NCBI RefSeq assembly: GCF_900099655.1
Contig: NZ_FNDC01000007.1
Span: 62,001 to 126,000 of the forward strand
Direction: 5' to 3'
Length of the DNA: 64,000 nt
Source: Planococcus glaciei
GTDB lineage: Bacteria; Bacillota; Bacilli; Bacillales_A; Planococcaceae
The translations under genes and the position numbers were made by a program. A model generated the notes under the pieces. It worked only from the letters and a program-made list of their open reading frames with translations. It was not told the origin of the DNA and searched no databases. Positions 9,535 through 18,235 of this stretch are shown here, piece after piece; the first letter of the stretch is position 1, and the number at the start of each line of letters is the position of its first letter.

Positions 9535-9710
9535 TTTTATCACTCCCACAGTATTGGTCGGGCTCGTTCATTTTTATTTAAATCCACTATTTTAGTTGGA
9601 TAAGGAAAATTAATATAAACCAAAGCTTTTTTACCATTTCTTTATAATAGTAAATACTCATGGCAAAAAGCAATAGATACGATTAAAGAAATCAAAATAA
9701 TTATTATATC

Positions 9711-9738
9711 TTGTATCTTAGCAAAGATTTTGTATAAT
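9711..9738 (+). promoter_or_regulatory. Candidate promoter for the XRE-cupin regulator and pot operon
   Basis: TTGTAT (9711-9716) and TATAAT (9733-9738) have a 16-nt spacer in an AT-rich 280-bp intergenic region. The transcript would have a leader of about 85 nt. That leader contains GTAAACT (9753-9759) and its inverted copy AGTTTAC (9794-9800), which could be an operator for the adjacent regulator. Confidence 0.5.
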
Positions 9739-9829
9739 AAAAGATGTTGTTTGTAAACTTAAAATCTATTTTAACTAAACTTTCATTTCTCACAGTTTAC
9801 TTATACTAAATTGAATCGGGTGAAATAGT

Positions 9830-10372
9830 ATGCAAATCGGAACCAAAATCAAACGGCTACGTTTGAAAAACGGGTTAACACAAGAAGAGCTGGGCGAACG
9901 CACAGATCTCAGCAAAGGTTTTATTTCACAGCTGGAACGAGATTTGAATTCCCCTTCGATTGAGACCTTATTCTCCCTTCTAGAAGTTCTTGGAACAACA
10001 CCAAGAGAGTTTTTCGATGACTCCGATAAGGAAAAGAAAGTGGTTTTTACGACAAATGAACACACCATCCATACCGACGAAGACATGGGCTATGAAATCG
10101 ACTGGCTGATCACCACTTCCAATAAGAAGGAAATGGAGCCCGTCTATTTAACCTTACAGGAAAAAGGCCAATACAAACAGTTTGAGCCTTCCCTTGCCGA
10201 AACATTCATCTACGTGTTGGAAGGGAAAGTGCGGCTTCTGCTGGGCGACGAGGAATATTTGGCATCAGCCGGAGACTCGCTCTACTACGAAGCGTCTGAT
10301 CACCACCAATTAATCAATGCATTTAGCGGAAAATCCGAAATGATTATTGTCGCTACTCAATCTTATTTATAA
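9830..10372 (+). CDS. XRE-family regulator with C-terminal cupin domain (PuuR-like)
   Basis: This is a 180-residue repressor-type protein. Residues 1-60 form an XRE helix-turn-helix (LTQEELGERTDLSKGFISQLE) and residues about 105-180 form a cupin sensor domain. Members of this family placed before polyamine transporters (PuuR-type) commonly control polyamine uptake or catabolism. Here it lies 15 nt upstream of potA in the same orientation and is probably its operon regulator. The ligand is inferred, not shown. Confidence 0.85.
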   Translation: MQIGTKIKRLRLKNGLTQEELGERTDLSKGFISQLERDLNSPSIETLFSLLEVLGTTPREFFDDSDKEKKVVFTTNEHTIHTDEDMGYEIDWLITTSNKKEMEPVYLTLQEKGQYKQFEPSLAETFIYVLEGKVRLLLGDEEYLASAGDSLYYEASDHHQLINAFSGKSEMIIVATQSYL

Positions 10373-10387
10373 ACCAGGAGGTATCGT

Positions 10388-11494
10388 ATGTCTGACACAC
10401 CTATTATCCGCTTTGAAAACGTCACCCAACAATACGAAGGAGCCGGAAACGTGCTCAGCAATATCAGCTTTGAATTGGAACGAGGCAAATTCTACACGCT
10501 GCTTGGCCCTTCAGGCTGCGGCAAAACAACGATTCTTCGGCTGATCGCCGGATTCATCACACCGACTACAGGCGATATTTACATTGAAGGAAAAAAAGTC
10601 AATCATTTGCCTGCAAACGAACGCCAAGTAAATACCGTCTTCCAGGACTATGCGTTGTTCCCCCATTTGAACGTTTTTGAAAACGTAGCATTCGGACTGC
10701 GCATCAAGAAGCTGAAAAAGGCGGAAATCGACCGCCGCGTCAAAGAAGCTCTGGAATTCGTCAACTTGAAAGGCTACGAAAACCGGGAAATCCAGGAAAT
10801 GTCCGGCGGCCAGCGCCAGCGGGTTGCGATTGCACGCGCCATTGTCAACGACCCGGAAGTGATTTTGCTCGATGAGCCGCTGTCTGCGCTTGATTTGAAA
10901 TTGCGCACTGAAATGCAGTACGAATTGCGCGAATTGCAGCAGCGTTTAGGCAAGACTTTCATTTTTGTCACACACGACCAGGAAGAAGCACTGGCGATGT
11001 CGGATGAAATCTTTGTTATGAACGCAGGAGAAATTCAGCAAAGCGGCACGCCCATCGACATTTACGACGAGCCGATCAACCGCTTTGTAGCTGACTTTAT
11101 CGGTGAATCGAATATCGTCTCTGGCGAAATGGTCGCCGATTACCGGGTCCGGTTCGCCAACAAAGAATTTGACTGCGTGGATGCCGGGTTAAATCCGAAC
11201 GAACATGTGGAAATCGTTATTCGTCCGGAAGATCTTGAAATTACAACGGTAGCCGACGGCAAAATGGCTGTGACTGTGGATACGCAGCTTTTCCGAGGCG
11301 TCCATTACGAAATTTCCACCTTGGATGAAGCGGGCAACGAATGGCTCGTGCATTCGACGAAGAAAGCGGAAGTCGGTTCGCTGATCGGTTTGGCTTTCGA
11401 CCCGGAAGCGATTCACGTCATGCGCTTGAACGAAAGTGAAGATGCATTCGATGCACGGCTTGAAGCATACGGAGAAATGGCTAATGAAAAATAA
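10388..11494 (+). CDS. potA: Spermidine/putrescine ABC transporter ATP-binding protein
   Basis: This ATPase drives polyamine import. It has Walker [10 protein letters not shown], the Q-loop region [11 protein letters not shown], signature [14 protein letters not shown], Walker [13 protein letters not shown] and the switch His in [11 protein letters not shown]-terminal TOBE domain (about 290-350) is characteristic of PotA/MalK-type ATPases. It has an excellent AGGAGG site 8 nt before ATG 10388. Its end overlaps potB by 11 nt. Confidence 0.96.
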   Translation: MSDTPIIRFENVTQQYEGAGNVLSNISFELERGKFYTLLGPSGCGKTTILRLIAGFITPTTGDIYIEGKKVNHLPANERQVNTVFQDYALFPHLNVFENVAFGLRIKKLKKAEIDRRVKEALEFVNLKGYENREIQEMSGGQRQRVAIARAIVNDPEVILLDEPLSALDLKLRTEMQYELRELQQRLGKTFIFVTHDQEEALAMSDEIFVMNAGEIQQSGTPIDIYDEPINRFVADFIGESNIVSGEMVADYRVRFANKEFDCVDAGLNPNEHVEIVIRPEDLEITTVADGKMAVTVDTQLFRGVHYEISTLDEAGNEWLVHSTKKAEVGSLIGLAFDPEAIHVMRLNESEDAFDARLEAYGEMANEK

Positions 11495-12305
11495 TTCCCG
11501 TCCTCTTTATATGGTTCCCTACTATCTATGGATTGTGCTTTTTGTCATCGCTCCGATCGTTTTGATCGGCTATTATTCATTTTTGGACTTGGACGGCAAA
11601 TTCACGCTGGATAATTACCAGAACTACTTTTCTTCTGTTTACTTGCGGCTGACTTTGAGTTCGTTCTGGTATGCGTTTCTAATCACGTTCTTTTCCATCC
11701 TGATTGCCTATCCGACAGCTTATTGGCTGACAAAGACAAAACATAAGCAATTGTGGCTGCTGCTCATCATCATTCCGTCATGGATCAACCTGCTGCTGAA
11801 AACATATGCTTATATCGGCATCTTCGGCTTGTATGGCCCTGCCAATAAATTCTTAAGCATGATCGGCATAGGCGAGCAGCAAATTCTTTTTACCGACTTC
11901 AGTTTCATTTTCGTTTCGGTTTATATCTTTATACCGTTTATGATATTGCCGATTTTCAACTCGCTCGATAAATTGAATCCGGCGCTTATTGATGCTTCAC
12001 GGGATCTTGGGGCTTCTTCCTGGATGACTTTCCGGAAAGTGGTCTTCCCGCTGGCAATCAATGGCGTGAAATCGGGGGTGCAGGCAGTTTTCATCCCTGC
12101 CCTGTCCCTGTTTGTGATCACGCGCCTGATTGCCGGAAACAAAGTCATTACACTGGGAACAGCAATTGAACAGCAATTCCTCGTGACGCAGAACTGGGGC
12201 ATGGGGTCCACCATTGCCGTATTCCTGATTTTATTCATGTTCATTATTATGATGGCGACGGGCCAGAAAGATAAAGGAGGCGCTGAACATGGGAAAGTTA
12301 AGTAA
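11484..12305 (+). CDS. potB: Spermidine/putrescine ABC transporter permease
   Basis: This is one of the two membrane subunits, with about six transmembrane helices and the binding-protein-dependent permease EAA-like loop ([20 protein letters not shown]). I chose ATG 11484, giving 273 residues, because GGAGAAA is just upstream and the protein then begins close to the first helix. An upstream in-frame ATG at 11436 lies deep inside potA. It overlaps potA and potC, indicating translational coupling. Confidence 0.95.
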   Translation: MKNNSRPLYMVPYYLWIVLFVIAPIVLIGYYSFLDLDGKFTLDNYQNYFSSVYLRLTLSSFWYAFLITFFSILIAYPTAYWLTKTKHKQLWLLLIIIPSWINLLLKTYAYIGIFGLYGPANKFLSMIGIGEQQILFTDFSFIFVSVYIFIPFMILPIFNSLDKLNPALIDASRDLGASSWMTFRKVVFPLAINGVKSGVQAVFIPALSLFVITRLIAGNKVITLGTAIEQQFLVTQNWGMGSTIAVFLILFMFIIMMATGQKDKGGAEHGKVK

Positions 12306-13086
12306 ACTGGGCAAAGTCTATTTGGCGGCCGTCTTCTTTATCTTATACGCCCCGATCTTTTATTTGATTTTTTATTCGTTTAACAGCGGCGGCACGATGT
12401 CGAGTTTCGACGGCTTTACGCTCGAGCACTATGCAGCGGTTTTTAACGACACGCGGCTCATTATCATTTTGATGAACACCGTCATTGTGGCATTGTTGTC
12501 GTCATTGATTGCGACGGCGATCGGGGTGCTTGGCGCTATCGGCATTGTGTTTCTGCGCAACCGCAAAATGCGCAATGCCATGCTGTCGCTCAACAACATC
12601 CTGATTGTCAGCCCGGATGTCATCATCGGTGCTTCGTTCCTGATCCTTTTCACCATGATCGGCGTTAAGCTCGGCTTTGCTTCCGTACTGATTTCACACA
12701 TCGCCTTCAGCATCCCGATTGTCGTCATCATGGTGTTGCCGAAGCTACAAGAAATGAGTTCCAACTTGATCGATGCCGCAGCGGACCTTGGTGCATCGAA
12801 ACGCGATATTTTGACGCGCGTCATCATTCCGTATATCAAGCCTGGAATTTTCGCCGGCTTTTTCCTGGCGCTTACCTACTCACTTGACGATTTTGCCGTT
12901 ACGTTCTTTGTGACGGGCAACGGGTTCTCCACTTTGTCTGTTGAAATCTATTCCATGGCACGCGCCGGCATCACACTGACGATCAACGCCCTTTCTGCCT
13001 TGATTTTTGTGGTGACGCTCGGGCTGGTGGTCGGCTATTACTTCTTTAATCAACGGGCACGCACCGTTGGAACGGGAGGCCAGTAA
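12289..13086 (+). CDS. potC: Spermidine/putrescine ABC transporter permease
   Basis: This is the second membrane subunit, 265 residues with six predicted helices and the EAA loop (DAAADLGASKRDILTRVIIPYI). It begins within the last codons of potB behind AAAGGAGG. The order potA-potB-potC-potD is the standard one for the family. Confidence 0.95.
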   Translation: MGKLSKLGKVYLAAVFFILYAPIFYLIFYSFNSGGTMSSFDGFTLEHYAAVFNDTRLIIILMNTVIVALLSSLIATAIGVLGAIGIVFLRNRKMRNAMLSLNNILIVSPDVIIGASFLILFTMIGVKLGFASVLISHIAFSIPIVVIMVLPKLQEMSSNLIDAAADLGASKRDILTRVIIPYIKPGIFAGFFLALTYSLDDFAVTFFVTGNGFSTLSVEIYSMARAGITLTINALSALIFVVTLGLVVGYYFFNQRARTVGTGGQ

Positions 13087-13088
13087 TT

Positions 13089-14165
13089 ATGAAAAGCATT
13101 ATCCAAACTAGCGTCGCCATTTTAGTTGTTTGCGCGCTGCTGTTCTACGGTGTGTCAGCGCTTGAGAAAAGCTCAGCGACAAGCGGCGGCGGCTCCATCA
13201 CGATTTACAACTGGGGCGAATATATTGACCCGGAACTTATCACGCAATTCGAAGAAGAAACGAACATCAATGTCGTCTATGAAACATTCGATTCAAATGA
13301 AGCGATGATGACGAAAATCGAGCAAGGCGGCACTTCCTACGATGTGGCCATGCCTTCCGAGTACGCCATCGAAAAAATGAAGGAAAACGACCTGTTGATT
13401 CCGATTGACCAGGAAAAAATTCCAAACTTGAAAAATATCGACCCTTACTTTTTGGATTTGCCATTCGATCCGGGAAATGAATATTCAATCCCTTACTTCT
13501 GGGGAACTGTTGGCATCGCCTTTAATCCGACGCTTCTGGAAGGGCAGACTTTTGAAAGCTGGGATGATTTGTGGGACCCGAGCCTCGAGCAGGAAGTCAT
13601 AATAGTGGACGGTGCCCGTGAAGTCATTGGCATGGGCCTGAATAGCCTTGGATATTCCCTCAACTCGCGTGATGCGTCCGAGCTTCGGGAAGCCACCGAT
13701 AAATTGAAAACCTTAGGGCCGAACATCAAAGCCGTAATCGGCGATGAAATCGTTGAAATGATGCGCCGGGAAGAAGCGGCAGTCGCATTGACCTGGTCCG
13801 GCCAAGCGGCAGATATGATGTTCGTCAATGAAAACATCGACTTTTCCGTTCCGGAAGAAGGTTCGAATCTTTGGTTTGACAATATGGTCATTCCAAAAAC
13901 GTCCAGCAACGTGGATGGCGCCCATGCATTCATCAACTTTATGCTGGATGCAGAAGCTGCTGCACAAAACACGGAATACGTCGGATATTCGACGCCGAAC
14001 CAAGCTGCTGTAGCTTTAATGGACCCGGAAGTCACTGGCGACGAGCGCTTCTACCCGCCTGAAGAGCTGCGGGAACGCCTCGAAGTGTATGAAAACCTGG
14101 GGCTTGAAATGCTTGGCATCTATAACGAATTATTCCTTGAGTTTAAAATGGATATGGAAAATTGA
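13089..14165 (+). CDS. potD: Spermidine/putrescine-binding protein
   Basis: This is the extracellular solute-binding protein of the transporter, 358 residues of the PotD/PotF fold (ITIYNWGEYIDPELITQFEE near the mature N-terminus). The N-terminus is hydrophobic (residues 6-24). The only cysteine there (Cys14) is not in a lipobox, so it looks membrane-anchored by an uncleaved helix or a non-lipoprotein signal. Most Gram-positive homologues are lipoproteins. A terminator overlaps its stop codon. Confidence 0.94.
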   Translation: MKSIIQTSVAILVVCALLFYGVSALEKSSATSGGGSITIYNWGEYIDPELITQFEEETNINVVYETFDSNEAMMTKIEQGGTSYDVAMPSEYAIEKMKENDLLIPIDQEKIPNLKNIDPYFLDLPFDPGNEYSIPYFWGTVGIAFNPTLLEGQTFESWDDLWDPSLEQEVIIVDGAREVIGMGLNSLGYSLNSRDASELREATDKLKTLGPNIKAVIGDEIVEMMRREEAAVALTWSGQAADMMFVNENIDFSVPEEGSNLWFDNMVIPKTSSNVDGAHAFINFMLDAEAAAQNTEYVGYSTPNQAAVALMDPEVTGDERFYPPEELRERLEVYENLGLEMLGIYNELFLEFKMDMEN

Positions 14166-14192
14166 CAGGCAGACTATTCTGCCTGTTTTTTT
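14165..14192 (+). terminator. Terminator of the pot operon
   Basis: ACAGGCAG / CTGCCTGT with a 6-nt loop is followed by seven T. It starts at the last base of the potD stop codon. Confidence 0.9.
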
Positions 14193-14274
14193 CTTGGATT
14201 ACCGGGTATTGTAATTAGACCCGTATGTGATAAACTTTTAGACACACGAAATAATGACGAAAGAAGGACAATAT

Positions 14275-15465
14275 ATGGCCGCAAAGTCAAATAAATTTGC
14301 TTTATATGTATTGATGTTCAATATGTTTATTGCAATGAGCGGAATTGGATTGATCATTCCCATCATGCCGGAATACTTGGATACATTTGGAGTAGCTGGA
14401 CAGGCGCTTGGCACGTTGATTGCCACATTCGCTTTAGCCCAATTCTTGTTTTCCCCGCTTTCCGGCCAGCTGTCAGATAAATACGGCCGCAAAAAACTCA
14501 TCATCTTCGGATTGGTCATTTTCGGACTCTCCCAATTGGTGTTCGGTTTAGCCAGCCATTTATGGATCCTTTACCTGGCACGCTTTTTCAGCGGCCTCGG
14601 CGCAGCTTTTTTGATTCCGCCGATGATGGCGTTTGTCGCGGATATCACAACGTTTGAAGAACGCGGAAAAGGGATGGGCCTGCTAGGCGCCTCTATGTCC
14701 CTCGGCTTTATGGTTGGCCCGGGATTCGGCGGATTTTTAGCCGAAGTCAGCCTTCAATTCCCATTTTATGTGGCAACTACTGTTGCCATCCTGGCCGCTG
14801 CTATTTCTTTTATCGCGCTGCCGAATGTCGCACCGACCGTGCCGGCTGTTCCGCCTAAAAATGAAAATTTGCTGCAGCAGCTAAAACGCTCGGTTTATAC
14901 CCCGTATTTCGTCATGTTGCTTGTCATGCTCATTTTTGCTTTCGGCCTGGCGAACTTCCAGTCGACAATCGCATTATACGTGGACAAGAAATATAACTTC
15001 TCGCCAAAAGAAATTTCTGTTTTAATTACCGTCGGCGGTTTTGTCGGGGTCATCGTCCAAACATTCGTCATCAACTGGCTGTTTAAGCGGTATGGCGAGA
15101 TGAAAGTCATCCTCGTCAATTTGCTGATTTCCGCCGCTGCCATGATTGGTGTGCTATTCGTCCATACATTTTGGACAATTTTGCTTGTGGCCACCGTATT
15201 CTTTACAGCAGCTTCGCTCTTGCGTCCGGCCATCAACACCTTGATTTCAAAACTGGCCGGCACCGACCAAGGCTACGCTGCCGGTATGAACAACGCCTAT
15301 ATGAGCCTGGGCAATATGATCGGCCCGGCTTTAGCCGGCATCCTTTTTGATATTGATATGAGCAGCCCGTACATTTTCGGAGCCATCATTTTAATCACCT
15401 GCTTCCTGATCGCCAACACCTGGTCCTCCAAGAAACAGCAGCTACTAGCAGCCAGCCGAAGTTAA
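14275..15465 (+). CDS. MFS multidrug exporter, NorA/Bmr type
   Basis: This is a 396-residue protein with 12 predicted transmembrane helices of the drug:H+ antiporter-1 family. Motif A between helices 2 and 3 reads GQLSDKYGRKKLI, and motif C in helix 5 (GFMVGPGFGGFLAE) is typical of drug exporters. The overall sequence resembles NorA and Bmr, but substrates cannot be assigned. ATG 14275 was preferred because AAGAAGGA lies 7-8 nt upstream; the ATG at 14254 precedes that site. Two candidate promoters lie upstream: TTGTAA/TAAACT with a 16-nt spacer, and a sigma-B-like GTTTTT/GGGTAT with a 13-nt spacer. Confidence 0.88.
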   Translation: MAAKSNKFALYVLMFNMFIAMSGIGLIIPIMPEYLDTFGVAGQALGTLIATFALAQFLFSPLSGQLSDKYGRKKLIIFGLVIFGLSQLVFGLASHLWILYLARFFSGLGAAFLIPPMMAFVADITTFEERGKGMGLLGASMSLGFMVGPGFGGFLAEVSLQFPFYVATTVAILAAAISFIALPNVAPTVPAVPPKNENLLQQLKRSVYTPYFVMLLVMLIFAFGLANFQSTIALYVDKKYNFSPKEISVLITVGGFVGVIVQTFVINWLFKRYGEMKVILVNLLISAAAMIGVLFVHTFWTILLVATVFFTAASLLRPAINTLISKLAGTDQGYAAGMNNAYMSLGNMIGPALAGILFDIDMSSPYIFGAIILITCFLIANTWSSKKQQLLAASRS

Positions 15466-15466
15466 C

Positions 15467-15500
15467 AAGAAAAGCGAAGGTGCCTGTTCAGCTCCGACAA
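15467..15500. repeat. 34-bp direct repeat, copy 1
   Basis: This sequence of the AAGCGAAGGTGCCTGTTCAG type begins just after the exporter stop codon and is identical to 15592-15625. The pair brackets a long hairpin. Confidence 0.85.
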
Positions 15501-15591
15501 GCGCTGGAAGCCTAGCCTGTAATGGCGGTGTTTGCCATTATGAGCTAGGCTGAAGCGACCTCGAGGGGCTAGGCGCTGCAGCTGGACAACT
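15501..15591. repeat. Dispersed repeat unit with long hairpin
   Basis: AGCCTAGCCTGTAATGGC (from 15509) pairs with GCCATTATGAGCTAGGCT (ending 15552) to form a stem of about 18 bp with one bulge and a 6-nt loop. A GC-rich tail CTCGAGGGGCTAGGCGCTGC follows. I recognise this as a dispersed extragenic repeat common in Planococcaceae and Bacillaceae. It is non-coding. Confidence 0.65.
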
Positions 15592-15625
15592 AAGAAAAGC
15601 GAAGGTGCCTGTTCAGCTCCGACAA
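15592..15625. repeat. 34-bp direct repeat, copy 2
   Basis: It is identical to 15467-15500, 125 bp downstream. After it, the sequence runs directly into the terminator of the convergent VWA operon. Confidence 0.85.
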
Positions 15626-15645
15626 ACGCGAATAAAGACAAAACA

Positions 15646-15683
15646 AAAAGCGAAAAAGAGATTAACTTCTCTTTTTCGCTTTT
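15646..15683 (-). terminator. Terminator of the eight-gene operon, stop codon in the loop
   Basis: A perfect 15-bp stem (AAAAGCGAAAAAGAG and complement) has the TAA stop of the last gene in its 8-nt loop and a T-rich tail on the minus strand. Its symmetry lets it act in both directions. Confidence 0.9.
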
Positions 15684-18235
15684 ATTAATTGGCCGATCGT
15701 TTGATCAGTTTGTTCCGTTTCTGCTTTCTTTTCTTTTTTCCGGATCGGCATTCTTAGCCCGAACCGTCGAAAGGTGATATCTGCAAAAAACAACAGCATC
15801 GCCAACAGCAGCAGAAATTGCTGAATCGGCTTTTGGCTTCCGCTTTCATACGGAATGTCCCGCATGGCTTCGTCCAGGGAACCAAGAACCTGCCCTCCGC
15901 TTCGCTCAGCAAGCGTTGTGAGCAACGGCAGATTCGGATTGCTGATCTTGTATTCAGCGCCGTATGGCACCGTCAGACCCGTTCTATAGGATGCCCCGTT
16001 TTCATTGGAAACACTGAAAAACACCAAACCGGGTTCTGCGTCCATCGTGACTTCAATTTCCCCGGGTGCAACCGGTTCGCTTTTCAGCGGCACTTCATTC
16101 CCTTTTTCATCAACCGCTGTGACATTTATGATGGCTGATTTTCGGGAAGGGTCTTCAATTGCATACACGCCTTGCTGTTTTGCAGTAACCGAGAAAGGAA
16201 TTTCGGCGAAAGACGGCAGCAATTCGGACACGGTGCGGTTCCAGAATGCCGGCCAGTTTTGCCAGGATTGGAAATCTCCGCTCCATCCGCCGCTTCCGGA
16301 CGTGTAGGCGATGGTTTTTCCAAGGCCGTAATTCCAAGTCGCGAGCACCGGATCTTCTTCTTCGCTTTCAAGCGCAACAGACGCTGTGCTTTTCGCAGTC
16401 GTTGCAATATAGGCGTTCATTTGCGGCACTCCCGCCGTGAACAAATCGTTCCAGCGGCTGTTGTAAACAACCGGTTGGAACGGTTTGTCGACAATATAAG
16501 TCCGTGACATCATGATCGTCTCTCTCGACAAAATGGCCGGAATGGTGGTGGCATCGGTGACGTCGTAATAGCGACCGCTGCCTGTTGTTGCCAAGCTTTC
16601 CAGCAGATTTTTATCTGCATCGCCGCCAATGGAAACCGTCGACAAGGTGACGTTTTTGTCTTTTCCGTCTTCTATCAAGCTATCGTAATCATTGGAAGTC
16701 GAGGATTGGCCGTCCGTCAACAAGATGATGTGCTTGCGCTGCAATTCCAAATCTTCCAGCTGGCTATAGGCTTCTTCCAGGGAGTGGTAAATTTCTGTTC
16801 CTCCGCCAGGTGATACGGAGAGAATTTTATCGGCTGCCTCTTTTGGATCTGCCAATTTCTCGGTCGGTACGATTTGCCACGGCTGGTCGTCAAACGCAAT
16901 AACGCCCACCGTATCGTCTTCGCGCAATAATTCTACGGAGCGCGCGGCAGCTTCTTTCGCCAATTCCATTTTGGTGCCTGCCATGCTGCCCGACCGGTCC
17001 ATGACAATGACGAGGCCAAGCGAAGGCAGTTCGTGCTTGCCTTTGACTTCCATTTCAACCGGCAAAATCCGTTCAATCGGCGATTTAAAATAGCCGCCGA
17101 GGCCAAAACTCTGGTCGCCCCCGACCATCATAAAGCCCATTCCGAATTGCTGGACGGCCTGCTCGATTACTGCCATTTGCTGGCTGCCGACTGATGTACC
17201 GGAAACATTGTCAAAAATGACGGAATCGTATTGCAGGATAGACGACAAATTCGCCGGCAGCTGATTGGCCGTGATGGATGTAACGCGAATGTTTTCCGTG
17301 TCCAAAACTCCTGGAATCGGGCTGGCCTCACTGCCGCTGACCACCAGCACTTCCGGGTTGCCTTCCACTTCGGTGATGCTGATCAACGCGTTGTTTTCCA
17401 GGAACGCATCACTTTCCAGTTCCAGCCGGGCTTCGTATTTCGCCATCCCTTCCTCTGGCGCGGGATACGTATAAGAGAATAAATTCTCCCCTTCCACAAG
17501 CGAAATTTTCTGCCTGCCAAATTCTTGGTCGTTTCGCGAAAACACCAAATGCCCCGTTGTTTCCTTGTCCGAATCGATGGTGACAGAAAACGCTTGTGCT
17601 TCTCCTAAAAAGGCATCTGCGGGCGTCTCGAAACCGATAATGGCTGCATCATTTTTATCTGCTTGTTGAAGCGGCAGAACATCGATTTGCACACGGTCCC
17701 GGTCCAGCCGGTTCAAGCTTTCAAGAGCGGAAGCCTGAGTTTCATTGCCATCAGTCAAAACGACAACCCGCGTCGCCAAATCCGTGTTGCCGCTATTGGC
17801 AGCCAATTCAATGGCACGGGCGAGGTTCGTATGGCGCCCATCTCCCTGCGCCTGCTCTCTCGGCAGCGGTCGCGGCTCTTTTGAAACCGGCAAAAGCGTC
17901 TGGAAATCTTCTGCGAATGTGTAAACCCCTACGTTTTGTGAATCCTTCTTATTTAAAATGACTGTTTCAATCGCGTCGGCCATTTCTGCTTCCAAGCCCT
18001 CCATTGAAGCAGAGCGGTCCATCAGGAAAATTATTTGTTCTTCTTGCGCTGGCCGGTATGCAGCCGGCTCTGCCAGTGCAAAAACTAAAAGAGCAGCGGT
18101 CAGGAAGCGTACAGCATAAACAAAGCGGTAGAGTTTGGCATACTTTTTGAAGTTGCGGTAACCGAGCAGCCCAAAATAAGCAATCACCGGTACAAGCAGC
18201 CAAAGCCACAATGGATTATCTAAGCGCAATTCCAC
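15662..18235 (-). CDS. Membrane protein with two VWA domains and a GATase-like domain
   Basis: This 857-residue protein is the last gene of the operon. Two N-terminal helices (about 9-26 and 40-58) are followed by a first VWA domain with MIDAS DRSAS (Asp73). An extracytoplasmic beta-sandwich region, a class-I glutamine-amidotransferase-like fold (MMVGGDQSFGLGGY), a second VWA with DRSGS near residue 412, and a C-terminal helix (IQQFLLLLAMLLFF) follow. VWA domains bind metal and protein ligands. Proteins of this layout occur beside MoxR ATPases, where a chaperone-like or envelope role is proposed. The first 20 nt overlap the upstream VWA gene. Confidence 0.85.
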   Translation of the reverse strand: MELRLDNPLWLWLLVPVIAYFGLLGYRNFKKYAKLYRFVYAVRFLTAALLVFALAEPAAYRPAQEEQIIFLMDRSASMEGLEAEMADAIETVILNKKDSQNVGVYTFAEDFQTLLPVSKEPRPLPREQAQGDGRHTNLARAIELAANSGNTDLATRVVVLTDGNETQASALESLNRLDRDRVQIDVLPLQQADKNDAAIIGFETPADAFLGEAQAFSVTIDSDKETTGHLVFSRNDQEFGRQKISLVEGENLFSYTYPAPEEGMAKYEARLELESDAFLENNALISITEVEGNPEVLVVSGSEASPIPGVLDTENIRVTSITANQLPANLSSILQYDSVIFDNVSGTSVGSQQMAVIEQAVQQFGMGFMMVGGDQSFGLGGYFKSPIERILPVEMEVKGKHELPSLGLVIVMDRSGSMAGTKMELAKEAAARSVELLREDDTVGVIAFDDQPWQIVPTEKLADPKEAADKILSVSPGGGTEIYHSLEEAYSQLEDLELQRKHIILLTDGQSSTSNDYDSLIEDGKDKNVTLSTVSIGGDADKNLLESLATTGSGRYYDVTDATTIPAILSRETIMMSRTYIVDKPFQPVVYNSRWNDLFTAGVPQMNAYIATTAKSTASVALESEEEDPVLATWNYGLGKTIAYTSGSGGWSGDFQSWQNWPAFWNRTVSELLPSFAEIPFSVTAKQQGVYAIEDPSRKSAIINVTAVDEKGNEVPLKSEPVAPGEIEVTMDAEPGLVFFSVSNENGASYRTGLTVPYGAEYKISNPNLPLLTTLAERSGGQVLGSLDEAMRDIPYESGSQKPIQQFLLLLAMLLFFADITFRRFGLRMPIRKKEKKAETEQTDQTIGQLIKAKKRS

